From NCBI GenBank assembly GCA_041628815.1, contig JBFKOL010000047.1, positions 1 through 18,463 of the forward strand: a stretch of 18,463 nt of DNA, read 5' to 3'. Positions within the stretch are counted from its first letter, which is position 1; every line of letters starts with the position of its first letter. Made by a program: the position numbers and the translations under genes. The stretch is from JBFKOL01 sp041628815. GTDB taxonomy: Bacteria > Bacteroidota > Bacteroidia > Chitinophagales > Saprospiraceae. Below are positions 5,411 through 12,735 of this stretch, piece after piece. Under the pieces are notes generated by a model. The model had not been told where the DNA came from. It worked only from the letters and a program-made list of their open reading frames with translations, and did not search any database.

Positions 5411-6793
5411 ATGACAGCACTTGAAAACTTAAAAGATGCGCTGGGAGAAGCAAATGTTTTGACCGGCCAGGAAGTAAGGGACAGAATTCCACATGTATGG
5501 AAACCCGGGGAGTCCATAATAGCAAAAGCCATATGCCTCCCCAGATCTGTAGAAGAGGTAGCCCAAATATGTCGCATCTGCAATGATGCCAGACAACCGC
5601 TAGTCGTGCATGGAGGATTGACCAACCTCGTTCAATCCACACACAGTACCTTGCATGACATTGTCGTGTCCATGGAAAGAATGAATCAAATCCTGGAAGT
5701 GGACGTCGCCAACCGGTCTATGACAGTGGAGGCAGGTGCCATTTTGGAATCCATTCAGCAGGCCGCGGTTTCCAGCGACTTATTTTTCCCGTTGAATTTT
5801 GGTGCCAGGGGATCGTGCCAGATCGGTGGCTGCATTTCCACGAATGCAGGAGGTTTGCGTGTCGTTAAGTATGGAATGACAAGAGATCTCGTCCTAGGAG
5901 TGGAGGCCGTCCTCGCCGATGGCACTGTTCTCAGCCCCATGCATAAAATCATTAAAAACAACAGTGGATACGATACACGGCAATGGTTCATTGGTACCGA
6001 AGGCACCCTCGGTATCGTCACAAAGGCGGTCCTCAGGCTCTTTGAAAGACCCATTGCGAGGTACAGCGCCTTTGCGGCTCACAAGGACTTTGCCTCCGTC
6101 ATTCGTCACCTCAAGTTGATTGACAAGCATCTGGAAGGCAGACTGAGCGCTTTTGAAGTTTTCTGGCCCGAAGCGTATGAGGCACTTTCCCGGCCCGAAA
6201 CCAAGCAAATCAGACCCCTACCAACCGGTGCGGCTTTCTATACACTATGTGAATCCTTGTACGGTCAACAGGAAGGAAGTGCCGCCAATTTTCAGGAGGT
6301 AATGGAAAAGAGCTGGACAGCTGGCAATTGTGACGATATGGCTCTGGCTTTTGCAGAAAATGATAACCGGGCTCTTTGGTCCATACGAGAAGAAGTGGGC
6401 AACCTTCTATCACTGTTCCCCGCCAGACAGGACTTCGATGTAAGCTTGGCAGTAGGAGATATGGAAGTATACATAAATAATGTGAAGGAGGGGCTCAAGA
6501 ACAAACTGGGTCTTGAACAATGTTATGTCTTTGGCCATATGGCAGACGGTAACCTCCATCTTATTGTAGGGAAACCTAACCTGGACGACTCACTGACTCG
6601 TGCTATCAACGATATCGTGTACGGGCCGCTGGCGTCTTTAGAGGGTTCCGTTTCAGCAGAACACGGAATTGGCCTTGACAAAAAAGAGTTCTTACGGATA
6701 AGCAGGTCTGCCGAAGAAATCCATATCATGCGCGGAATCAAGCAGGTTCTGGACCCAAATTGCATCCTGAATCCGGGAAAAATCTTCGATTGA
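5411..6793 (+). CDS. FAD-binding oxidoreductase, GlcD/D-lactate dehydrogenase-like
   Basis: A 460-aa flavoprotein of the PCMH (VAO) superfamily, expected to oxidise a D-2-hydroxy acid such as D-lactate or glycolate. The FAD domain has 'VVHGGLTNL' (65-73), 'SCQIGGCISTNAGG' (135-148) and 'GTEGTLGIVT' (195-204). The C-terminal cap domain has 'FGHMADGNLHLIVG' (374-387) with the two conserved His (376, 383), then 'AEHGIG' (416-421) and the family ending 'LDPNCILNPGKIF'. The frame is open from 5336, but ATG at 5411 follows a perfect -7 box and gives the usual N-terminus. No iron-sulphur subunit (GlcF) or second domain follows, so it is a stand-alone GlcD-type enzyme. The exact substrate cannot be decided. 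Confidence 0.88.
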   Translation: MTALENLKDALGEANVLTGQEVRDRIPHVWKPGESIIAKAICLPRSVEEVAQICRICNDARQPLVVHGGLTNLVQSTHSTLHDIVVSMERMNQILEVDVANRSMTVEAGAILESIQQAAVSSDLFFPLNFGARGSCQIGGCISTNAGGLRVVKYGMTRDLVLGVEAVLADGTVLSPMHKIIKNNSGYDTRQWFIGTEGTLGIVTKAVLRLFERPIARYSAFAAHKDFASVIRHLKLIDKHLEGRLSAFEVFWPEAYEALSRPETKQIRPLPTGAAFYTLCESLYGQQEGSAANFQEVMEKSWTAGNCDDMALAFAENDNRALWSIREEVGNLLSLFPARQDFDVSLAVGDMEVYINNVKEGLKNKLGLEQCYVFGHMADGNLHLIVGKPNLDDSLTRAINDIVYGPLASLEGSVSAEHGIGLDKKEFLRISRSAEEIHIMRGIKQVLDPNCILNPGKIFD

Positions 6794-6886
6794 AACCATT
6801 TTTTCCATTTACAGCGAGGTCATTTAAAAACGATGTTGTTGTTTTGAGAAATTGGACGTAATTTTTGGGAAACAATTCGAAAGCCC

Positions 6887-7261
6887 ATGGATCAAATTAA
6901 TTACAGAAGAAGAATCATTCTGGGCTGGATATTCTCAGGATTAGCCTGTGCAGTCATTATCTACAGTGGCATCAACAAGCTTTTGGGTTCTCCCACTATG
7001 GTTGAAAGCCTGGACAGGATAAATCTTGGCGATTATGTCAGAGTTATTGGATTCATTGAGTTACTGTGTGTTGTTATTTATTTGGTTCCACGCACCGGTA
7101 ATATTGGATTCTTTCTCTTATGCAGCTATGTCGGTGGCATCATTGTGGCAGAGTGGGGTATGGGTTACCCACCAGGACTGGGAATCATTGTCGCCATATT
7201 CATCTACTTTGGGACCTTGCTTCGCAAACCTGAGCTAATAGGTTTTAAATCGTCAAATTAG
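6887..7261 (+). CDS. DoxX-like small integral membrane protein
   Basis: A 124-aa protein with four predicted membrane helices (about residues 10-28, 45-66, 70-88 and 93-112). The first helix ends in 'YSGINKLLGSPTMVESLDRI', the typical DoxX signature of a helix followed by 'KL', a short loop and an amphipathic segment; 'GFIELLCVVIYLVPRTG' and 'GYPPGLG' also fit the DoxX_2/DoxX-like family. It lies 93 nt after the FAD oxidoreductase on the same strand, possibly co-transcribed, and converges on the aminotransferase gene with 11 nt between stops. Function in this family is poorly defined. Confidence 0.72.
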   Translation: MDQINYRRRIILGWIFSGLACAVIIYSGINKLLGSPTMVESLDRINLGDYVRVIGFIELLCVVIYLVPRTGNIGFFLLCSYVGGIIVAEWGMGYPPGLGIIVAIFIYFGTLLRKPELIGFKSSN

Positions 7262-7272
7262 TTTTTCAATAG

Positions 7273-8424
7273 CTATTGGCGTACTCGCTGCAAACGCGCC
7301 GCTGCCGATATCAAAGTATCTTCCTTCTTGGCAAAACAAAGCCTCATAACACCAGCTTGCCGTTGAGATGTATAAAAAACAGAGATAGGGATGGCCGCAA
7401 CGCCGTGTTGGGTAGTGAGGTATTTGCAAAAGGCCAAATCATCCATGTCACTCAACTTGGTATAATCGAAAAGTTGAAAATAAGTGCCTTCACAGGATAT
7501 CGGCCTGAATCCCGAACCCGCCAGGTGATGTGACAGCAGATCTCTTTTTTTCTGAAAAAACGAAGGCAAATAATCATACGAAGCGGGATTTGTCAATATA
7601 TCGGCAAGCGCATACTGTACAAAGGAGTTGGCGCTAAAAACATTGAATTGATGCACCTTGCGAAATTCTTTCATTAGGTCCTCCGGAGCCACGACATAAC
7701 CCATTTTCCAGCCAGTGGCATGGAAAGTTTTACCAAAGGAGTAAACTGCAAAGCTGCGTTCGAACAATGCCTTGAATCGACACACGCTCTGATGGTTGGC
7801 ATCATCGAAGACCAAATGTTCGTAGACCTCATCGCTAAGGACAAAGAGGTCATGGGTAGTTACAAGATCCTGTAGAGCCAACATGTCCTTTTCACTGAAT
7901 ATCTTTCCTATGGGATTATGGGGCGTATTGATAACAATCAGCTTGGTACGAGACGTAACGAGAGAAGCCAGTCGCTCCCAATTCATGGTAAAATCCGGGG
8001 GGTCAAGTTCGCATGTGACCGGTTTGCCACCAGCAAGGACAATCGAAGGCACATAAGAATCATACGCAGGTTCGATCACGATGACTTCATCACCCCTGCC
8101 AACGAGCGCCATTATAGCCGTGAATAAACCCTGGGTAGCACCAGCGGTAACAGTCACTTCGCGATCCGCATCAAGCTCTAAGCCATAGGATCTTTTAATC
8201 TTGTCGGCAATAGCCCATTTCAGCTCCGGAACACCGGACATAGGAGCATATTGATTTCTTCCCTGCTGCAAGTGGAAATTGATCCTGTCCTTGATCTCTT
8301 GTGGACAATCAAAGTCTGGAAATCCCTGTCCTAGGTTAATGGCACTACATTTTTTCGCCAAGGATGACATTGTCGTAAAAATCGTCGTACCTACCTCGGG
8401 TAGTTTAGAAACAATCCGCCTCAT
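7273..8424 (-). CDS. PLP-dependent aminotransferase, methionine aminotransferase (YbdL)-like
   Basis: A 383-aa fold-type I aminotransferase. Visible hallmarks are 'INLGQGFPDFDCP' (29-41), the phosphate-binding 'TAGATQGLF' (93-101), 'NTPHNPIGK' (166-174) with Asn170, 'LSDEVYEHL' with Asp198 and Tyr201, and the Schiff-base Lys232 in 'SFGKTFHATGWKMGY'. 'YAPMSGVPELK' and 'FCKYLTTQHGVAAIPISVFY' are characteristic of the YbdL/kynurenine aminotransferase branch, which transaminates methionine, glutamine or aromatic amino acids. A role in methionine salvage (ketomethiobutyrate) or in tyrosine transamination is possible; the window does not settle it. ATG at 8424 opens into a 185-bp divergent intergenic region shared with the MarR gene. 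Confidence 0.9.
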   Translation of the reverse strand: MRRIVSKLPEVGTTIFTTMSSLAKKCSAINLGQGFPDFDCPQEIKDRINFHLQQGRNQYAPMSGVPELKWAIADKIKRSYGLELDADREVTVTAGATQGLFTAIMALVGRGDEVIVIEPAYDSYVPSIVLAGGKPVTCELDPPDFTMNWERLASLVTSRTKLIVINTPHNPIGKIFSEKDMLALQDLVTTHDLFVLSDEVYEHLVFDDANHQSVCRFKALFERSFAVYSFGKTFHATGWKMGYVVAPEDLMKEFRKVHQFNVFSANSFVQYALADILTNPASYDYLPSFFQKKRDLLSHHLAGSGFRPISCEGTYFQLFDYTKLSDMDDLAFCKYLTTQHGVAAIPISVFYTSQRQAGVMRLCFAKKEDTLISAAARLQRVRQ

Positions 8425-8570
8425 GATTCATTGATTAATCACATTCAGGTGTATACATACCTATCTTGCTAAAGACACATAAAGGTATCACTACGAGAAG
8501 CTTTGTACAAACCTGGTGACAAAACGGGTTTTTCAATATAGGAAGATAAAAAATGTAAATTTTTAAAAAC

Positions 8571-8598
8571 AATGTTGCAACATTAATGTTTAAACATT
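8571..8598. promoter_or_regulatory. Two abutting perfect 14-bp palindromes, candidate MarR operator
   Basis: AATGTTGCAACATT (8571-8584) is followed with no gap by AATGTTTAAACATT (8585-8598); both are perfect palindromes. The junction makes a third palindrome, AACATTAATGTT (8579-8590), and the half-site echoes again at 8594-8604 (ACATTAATATT). They end 11 nt before the GTG start of the MarR gene, overlapping where its promoter must be. MarR dimers bind such inverted repeats, so autoregulation is the natural reading. Confidence 0.7.
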
Positions 8599-8609
8599 AA
8601 TATTGTATC

Positions 8610-9059
8610 GTGAATATCGAAAAAGCCATCAAACAAAAAAGGCCGTTCAGAAGTAATCGGCACAAAGTGACCGTCAACCTCATCTATACTTATGGTTGGT
8701 GGATGGCTGTACTCAGGTCCTTTTTCAAACCTTATAAAATAACAACGCAGCAATTCAACATCCTCAGGATACTCAAAGGAGCAGATGGACCGCTGTCAAC
8801 ATCAGATATCAGGGAGCGCATGCTGGACTCCAACAGCGATACAACGCGTATCATTGACAGGATGGTGGCTAAGAGTCTTGTGGTCAAAAAGACGTGCCCG
8901 CAAGACAAAAGACTTGTAGATGTTACTCTATCTGACAAGGGAATGATTTTACTCAACCGCATCAATGAAAACATGCCACTTCTCGATAGGGCGATCGAAC
9001 ATCTTTCCGAGGACGAGGCTGAAGAACTTAGCCGGCTTCTGGATAAGATGAGGGGTTGA
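8610..9059 (+). CDS. MarR-family transcriptional regulator
   Basis: A 149-aa winged-helix regulator. The N-terminal helix (about 1-40) is followed by 'ITTQQFNILRIL' (44-55), the recognition region 'LSTSDIRERMLDSNSDTTRIIDRM' in two pieces (62-85), and the wing 'KKTCPQDKRLVDVTLSDKG' (93-111) with the conserved DxR. The C-terminal helix completes the dimer interface. It starts with GTG at 8610; no ATG in frame would keep the first helix. A near-consensus -7 box, TAATATTG at 8598-8605, ends 4 nt before the GTG, so the message may be leaderless or nearly so. It is 55 nt upstream of the YceI gene, an arrangement common in Bacteroidota, and probably controls itself and yceI. Confidence 0.9.
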   Translation: MNIEKAIKQKRPFRSNRHKVTVNLIYTYGWWMAVLRSFFKPYKITTQQFNILRILKGADGPLSTSDIRERMLDSNSDTTRIIDRMVAKSLVVKKTCPQDKRLVDVTLSDKGMILLNRINENMPLLDRAIEHLSEDEAEELSRLLDKMRG

Positions 9060-9114
9060 GAAAACCATAAGAAGAAAATCAATTAATTATTTATCACATA
9101 AACATTTGATCATA

Positions 9115-9702
9115 ATGAAATCAGTTTTATCAATCATTTTGGCAAGCTTCTTCATGTTTGCTTTTACAGTTCCAGCTGAAGTGGAAGTTACACCAATCAG
9201 TAAAACCAAAAGTGAAATCACCTGGCAAGGATACAAGGTAACCGGGAAACACAACGGTTCGGTGGCCTTGAAAGAAGGTGCATTTGAATACGAGAACGGT
9301 ATGTTGACAGGCGGTGAAATTTGGATCGACATGACTTCGATCAAAGTCCTGGATCTTCAGGGCGATATGGCCGGAAAACTGGAAGGTCATTTGAAGTCAA
9401 GCGATTTCTTTGGGGTGGAAAATTATCCTTCAGCTCATTTTAAAATTACTGAAGTGATCTCAAGAGGGACTCCGGGTGAATACAAGGTAGTCGGGGACCT
9501 CACGATCAAAGAAAACACTAAAGAAATCAAATTCAACGCAAAAGTTTCAGAAGAGGCTGGCACCATGGTGGCAGTGGCCGATATTACCATCGACCGTTCT
9601 GATTTTGACGTCAGATATGGATCGGGAAGCTTTTTCGACAATCTCGGCGATAAAACCATCTACGACGAATTCGATATGTCGCTCAAACTTGTAACTGAAT
9701 AA
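9115..9702 (+). CDS. YceI-family secreted lipid-binding protein
   Basis: A 195-aa protein with an N-terminal signal peptide (hydrophobic core 'SVLSIILASFFMFAFTV', likely cut near residue 20 after 'VPA'). The rest is a YceI lipocalin-like beta-barrel: 'SEITWQGYKVTGKHNG', 'EIWIDMTSIKVLDL', 'HLKSSDFFGVENYPSAHF' with the family SxxFF-x-YP pattern, 'VVGDLTIKENTKEI' and 'DRSDFDVRYG'. YceI proteins bind isoprenoid or other long apolar chains in the periplasm. ATG at 9115 is preferred over the TTG at 9106. Preceded by MarR, followed 14 nt later by a strong terminator. Confidence 0.9.
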   Translation: MKSVLSIILASFFMFAFTVPAEVEVTPISKTKSEITWQGYKVTGKHNGSVALKEGAFEYENGMLTGGEIWIDMTSIKVLDLQGDMAGKLEGHLKSSDFFGVENYPSAHFKITEVISRGTPGEYKVVGDLTIKENTKEIKFNAKVSEEAGTMVAVADITIDRSDFDVRYGSGSFFDNLGDKTIYDEFDMSLKLVTE

Positions 9703-9716
9703 GATTTATTATTCCC

Positions 9717-9752
9717 AAAAAAGCCTTCAGTAAACCTGAAGGCTTTTTTTTT
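9717..9752 (+). terminator. Bidirectional intrinsic terminator between YceI and cyclophilin genes
   Basis: GCCTTCAG (9723-9730) and CTGAAGGC (9736-9743) form an 8-bp stem around a TAAAC loop, flanked by an A-run (9717-9722) and a run of nine T (9744-9752). The symmetry serves both the plus-strand yceI and the minus-strand cyclophilin gene, whose stop lies 5 nt beyond. Confidence 0.93.
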
Positions 9753-9756
9753 GATA

Positions 9757-10191
9757 TTATTCCTCGATCACGGTAATTTTTTCAATGACATCACCTTCTC
9801 TTATCTGGTCAATGAGTTCGATGCCTTCGACTACTTTCCCAAAACAAGTGTGATTGCCATCAAGGTGGGCCGTATTATGACGATTGTGACAAATAAAAAA
9901 TTGGCTGCCACCCGTATTTCTTCCAGCGTGGGCCATTGAAAGGACACCGCGGTCGTGGTATTGATTTCCTCCGTCGAGTTCGCAGTCAATCGTATACCCG
10001 GGTCCTCCCGCACCTGTGCCACGAGGACATCCTCCCTGGATAACAAAACCGGGTATTACTCTATGGAAAGTCAAACCATCATAAAATCCACTTTTCGATA
10101 GTTTGGTAAAATTGAAAACCGTGTTAGGTGCATCCTGGGTGAAAAACTCAATGACCATAGTGCCTTTTTCGGTTTTGATTTGTCCTTTCAT
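9757..10191 (-). CDS. Cyclophilin-type peptidyl-prolyl cis-trans isomerase
   Basis: A 144-aa single-domain cytoplasmic cyclophilin that catalyses cis-trans isomerisation of Xaa-Pro bonds. Visible motifs: 'GFYDGLTFHRVIPGFVIQGG' carrying the catalytic Arg within FHRV (about 43-46), 'GTGAGGPGY', 'GVLSMAHAGRNTGGSQFFI' (about 83-101) with the QFF motif, and 'HLDGNHTCFGKVVEG'. There is no signal peptide, so it belongs to the small cytosolic group. It stands alone, with its own consensus -7 box 10 nt upstream of the ATG and a shared terminator downstream. Confidence 0.95.
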   Translation of the reverse strand: MKGQIKTEKGTMVIEFFTQDAPNTVFNFTKLSKSGFYDGLTFHRVIPGFVIQGGCPRGTGAGGPGYTIDCELDGGNQYHDRGVLSMAHAGRNTGGSQFFICHNRHNTAHLDGNHTCFGKVVEGIELIDQIREGDVIEKITVIEE

Positions 10192-10201
10192 TTTTTGATC
10201 G

Positions 10202-10209
10202 CAAAGCTA
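10202..10209 (-). promoter_or_regulatory. Bacteroidota -7 promoter box (TAGCTTTG) for the cyclophilin gene
   Basis: The minus strand reads TAGCTTTG, a full TAnnTTTG match, ending 10 nt before the ATG at 10191. The transcript leader would be only a few bases long. No clear TTTG lies at the -33 distance. Confidence 0.6.
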
Positions 10210-10341
10210 ACTTTTTTTAGAATGGCTGGATCAATTGTCAACCATGTTTGATCGAGCATCAGTTCCTGAATGTAAGAAGGGTAGTAGCTTTAAGTTATCT
10301 TGTAAGACGGACTATAGACACCATTCATAAACAAACCGGTC

Positions 10342-10953
10342 ATGGCAGCTCCTGGTAAAGATTTGGACAAACTATGTCCCCCCTGGGGATTCGGGTTGAC
10401 TTATTGGCTCTTAGCTGGGAGTATGGTAGGGTACGCGACAATTCTGGTTCACTTCGGGTGGAATGAAACGGGTGTCAGGGAACTGGTTCAATGGAGTGGA
10501 AGGTTCTCATTTGCTCTTTTTAGTATCGCGTTCGCCGCTTCAGGCATTCATGTTTTTTTCAAATCTTCCTGGTCCTGGTGGATCAGAATGAATCGCAAAT
10601 ACTTTGGGATTTCATTTGCTATCGTCCATTTCATACATCTGATTTGGATATTCTTATTGCAAATGGATTTTCACCCCGTATTCCAACAAGCCGCCTTGTC
10701 TTCATTGGTGGGTGGATTTATCGCCTATTCATTCGTCCTGTTAATGCTGATCACTTCTTTTGATCGTACCGCAAGTTTGCTGAGCCGACGATCCTGGAGC
10801 TTTCTTCACACGGCAGGGGGGTATTGGATTTTTGCCATATTCCTGTCGACCTATTGGAAAAGAGTCGATACCGAACCCATTTACTGGACAGCCATTGTAA
10901 TTTTGACCCTAGTGCTGTGTTTCAGAATCGCGAAGACCTTCCAGAAGAATTAA
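10342..10953 (+). CDS. Ferric reductase-like transmembrane protein
   Basis: A 203-aa polytopic protein with about six membrane helices (about 18-38, 52-72, 86-106, 117-137, 152-170, 178-195). The layout resembles the ferric reductase-like transmembrane (heme-binding cytochrome b) fold: His70 at the end of the second helix, 'RKYFGISFAIVHFIHL' with His96 and His99 in the third, and His156 in 'SFLHTAGGYWIF'. These His residues are candidate heme ligands. No MsrP-like molybdoenzyme or flavin domain is nearby, so the electron partner is unknown. It converges on hpaI with 6 nt between stops and no terminator. Fold assignment is fairly good; function is open. Confidence 0.65.
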   Translation: MAAPGKDLDKLCPPWGFGLTYWLLAGSMVGYATILVHFGWNETGVRELVQWSGRFSFALFSIAFAASGIHVFFKSSWSWWIRMNRKYFGISFAIVHFIHLIWIFLLQMDFHPVFQQAALSSLVGGFIAYSFVLLMLITSFDRTASLLSRRSWSFLHTAGGYWIFAIFLSTYWKRVDTEPIYWTAIVILTLVLCFRIAKTFQKN

Positions 10954-10959
10954 GCGATT

Positions 10960-11736
10960 TCAAATATCCCCAAATGCTTCTATCAGGTGACGACAACCCT
11001 TGGAGAGGATGATGGTGTCCAAGCCGATTCCGAGGAACGTGGCCCCTTCCTCCTTGTAGGTTTTCATAAGTTCCGGGTTCGTAGCCAACACACCAGCCGT
11101 TTTTCCGTTTGAAACGATGCTGCGTATGGCATGAATAACCTGTTGAATATTGTCCGGATGTTCAGGCTGACCGAGGTAACCTGTCGAAGCTGCTAGATCG
11201 GCAGGACCTATAAATACGGCATCGACACCAGGCACAAGGCAAATATCCTCAAGATTTTCCAAGCCCCTGGCCGATTCTACCTGGACAACAACACAGATTT
11301 CATCATCTGATCTCGAAAAATAGTCGGAATAACGATTCCAACGCGAGGCCCTGGCCAGTGCGGTCCCGACGCCTCTCTTGCCCGCAGGTGGATACCTTGT
11401 TGCCGCGACGATTTGACTAGCCTGTGACGAACTCTCTACCATAGGTATTAAAAGGTTCTCGCACCCTATATCCAGAAATTGTTTTATGCGACTTGTTTGA
11501 TCGTCCGGTAAACGGACCAGCACTCCCAAACTGTAAGCAGACAATGCTCTCAATTGACCAAGGACACTGTTCAAAACGAATGGCCCATGTTCTGCATCGA
11601 CACAAATAAAATCAAATCCGGACCCTGCCATTATTTCTGCCACAGTTGGATCTGGAATGCCATTCCACACTCCTTTGATCACATCGCGATTGATTACTTT
11701 TTGCTTAAAAGTATTATCGGTCTTTCTGGTCTTCAT
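10960..11736 (-). CDS. hpaI: HpaI: 4-hydroxy-2-oxoheptanedioate aldolase (HpcH/HpaI family)
   Basis: A 258-aa class II pyruvate aldolase that cleaves 4-hydroxy-2-oxoheptane-1,7-dioate to pyruvate and succinate semialdehyde, the last step of homoprotocatechuate breakdown. Conserved positions are all present: His50 in 'CVDAEHGPF', Arg75 in 'VLVRLPD', and the metal ligands Glu154 in 'VQVESARGLEN' and Asp180 in 'IGPADLAAS'. Their spacing (25, 79 and 26 residues) equals that of the E. coli enzyme (45, 70, 149, 175). Its ATG overlaps the TGA of hpaH by 4 nt (ATGA at 11733-11736), so the two are translationally coupled. Confidence 0.9.
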   Translation of the reverse strand: MKTRKTDNTFKQKVINRDVIKGVWNGIPDPTVAEIMAGSGFDFICVDAEHGPFVLNSVLGQLRALSAYSLGVLVRLPDDQTSRIKQFLDIGCENLLIPMVESSSQASQIVAATRYPPAGKRGVGTALARASRWNRYSDYFSRSDDEICVVVQVESARGLENLEDICLVPGVDAVFIGPADLAASTGYLGQPEHPDNIQQVIHAIRSIVSNGKTAGVLATNPELMKTYKEEGATFLGIGLDTIILSKGCRHLIEAFGDI

Positions 11737-12536
11737 GTAAATGTAGATTTCACAATACCAAATTTACCAAAGTCTACCTCAATGGAATCACCCGGTGAAA
11801 CCATGACCGGTTTTGTAAATGAACCTGACAAGATGACCTGACCCTTTTCAAGTGTTCGGCCAAATTCTGCGTATTTTTTAACCAGCCATAGAACACCATT
11901 CACCGGATCATTCAGTATGCCGGCAGCCAGGCCCGTTTCTTCCACGATTCCATTTTTTTTCAAAATTGCGCCAACCCAACGAAGGTCGCTCGTTACATCC
12001 AGGATATTGCAGTCGCCTAATACTATCCCGGCATTGGCGGCATTGTCAGAAATGGTATCGCGCACTGTCCTTACATACCCAGTGACGGGATGCGTACGAT
12101 AGGAGCGCGCAGCAATAAGTTCCATGGCGGGGACCACTTTTTCAGTGTATTTGTAGATATCTTCAGCCTTTTCCAGGTCAGCAGGAATGGTTTTTCCAAG
12201 AATAAAGGCCAACTCAACTTCAACCCGGAGGTCGGTAAACCTGGAAGCTTCGATGGCTTGGTCATTCCCAAAAAACATGTCATCGAGGAGGACGCCAAAA
12301 TCAGGTTCATCGATCTGCATGGCCTTTTGCATTGTCCTGGACGTCAATCCGATCTTATGACCAATTATTCGACGTCCACGCCTCAATTTACGCCAGACCC
12401 ATGCTTCCTGTATCCGATAGGCATCCGTAATGCTCATATCGGGAAAACGGACAGTGGTGGCCTCTATCTGTCTCCGTTCAATTTCCGCCTCATCGATTCG
12501 GGATGCCTCTTGTTCGACTGTTGTTTGGTCAAGCAT
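11733..12536 (-). CDS. hpaH: HpaH: 2-oxohept-4-ene-1,7-dioate hydratase
   Basis: A 267-aa hydratase of the FAH/MhpD superfamily, the same length as E. coli HpaH. It adds water to 2-oxohept-4-ene-1,7-dioate ahead of HpaI. Strong matches are 'GHKIGLTSRTMQKAMQIDEP', 'DFGVLLDDMFF', the metal-binding 'RVEVELAFILGK', 'DTISDNAANAGIVLG' and 'GLAAGILNDPVNGVLWL'. The frame extends to a TTG at 12557, but a perfect -7 box covers that position, so ATG at 12536 is chosen. It is first in the hpaHI operon and divergent from the AraC gene. Confidence 0.9.
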   Translation of the reverse strand: MLDQTTVEQEASRIDEAEIERRQIEATTVRFPDMSITDAYRIQEAWVWRKLRRGRRIIGHKIGLTSRTMQKAMQIDEPDFGVLLDDMFFGNDQAIEASRFTDLRVEVELAFILGKTIPADLEKAEDIYKYTEKVVPAMELIAARSYRTHPVTGYVRTVRDTISDNAANAGIVLGDCNILDVTSDLRWVGAILKKNGIVEETGLAAGILNDPVNGVLWLVKKYAEFGRTLEKGQVILSGSFTKPVMVSPGDSIEVDFGKFGIVKSTFT

Positions 12537-12554
12537 AATCCTCGTGTTATGTGC

Positions 12555-12578
12555 CAAAATTAATGGGATCCCTATTAA
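12555..12578 (-). promoter_or_regulatory. hpaHI promoter -7 box overlapped by a TTAAT-GGGATCCC-ATTAA palindrome
   Basis: On the minus strand TAATTTTG (12555-12562) is a full TAnnTTTG match, 18 nt before the hpaH ATG. An interrupted palindrome, TTAAT + GGGATCCC + T + ATTAA (12560-12578), overlaps its upstream edge. The box is a good promoter element; the palindrome is a candidate operator for the adjacent AraC protein or another regulator, which is inference only. Confidence 0.5.
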
Positions 12579-12706
12579 GCTCTTGATCTATTTTGCTCAT
12601 TATTCTTGCACTTTGTTGTCACTGATATCTCCCGGGCATAAAACAAAGAGCGTTGCTGAGATGTTTCAACTTAAAAGAGGTTTATTCAGCCTAACTGCCC
12701 TGTCCT

Positions 12707-12714
12707 TATCTTTG
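12707..12714 (+). promoter_or_regulatory. Bacteroidota -7 promoter box (TATCTTTG) for the AraC gene
   Basis: TATCTTTG matches TAnnTTTG in full and lies 21 nt before the ATG at 12736. A TTTA at 12681-12684, 22 nt upstream, is an acceptable weak -33 box. Confidence 0.55.
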
Positions 12715-12735
12715 TTCTTTTAGTTGGTAACGCGG

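Noticed and set aside
5335..5625. N-terminal extension of the coiled-coil protein gene (frame open to 5625)
   Set aside because: It runs through both divergent promoter boxes and into the FAD oxidoreductase coding region; its Cys/Ser-rich translation looks like an antisense shadow, and ATG at 5334 sits properly behind a -7 box.
7267..7278. CAATAGCTATTG palindrome between the DoxX-like and aminotransferase stops as a terminator
   Set aside because: The stem has no room for a loop beyond about four pairs and the T-run is on the wrong side for the plus strand; neither strand gives a proper hairpin followed by Ts.
10342..10953. MsrQ-like heme subunit of a methionine sulfoxide reductase
   Set aside because: The membrane layout is similar, but no MsrP gene is adjacent and the sequence is not close enough to name it MsrQ.
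12537..12557. TTG start for hpaH giving 274 aa
   Set aside because: The TTG falls within the -7 box TAATTTTG, so it would not be on the transcript; ATG at 12536 gives 267 aa, the length of E. coli HpaH.
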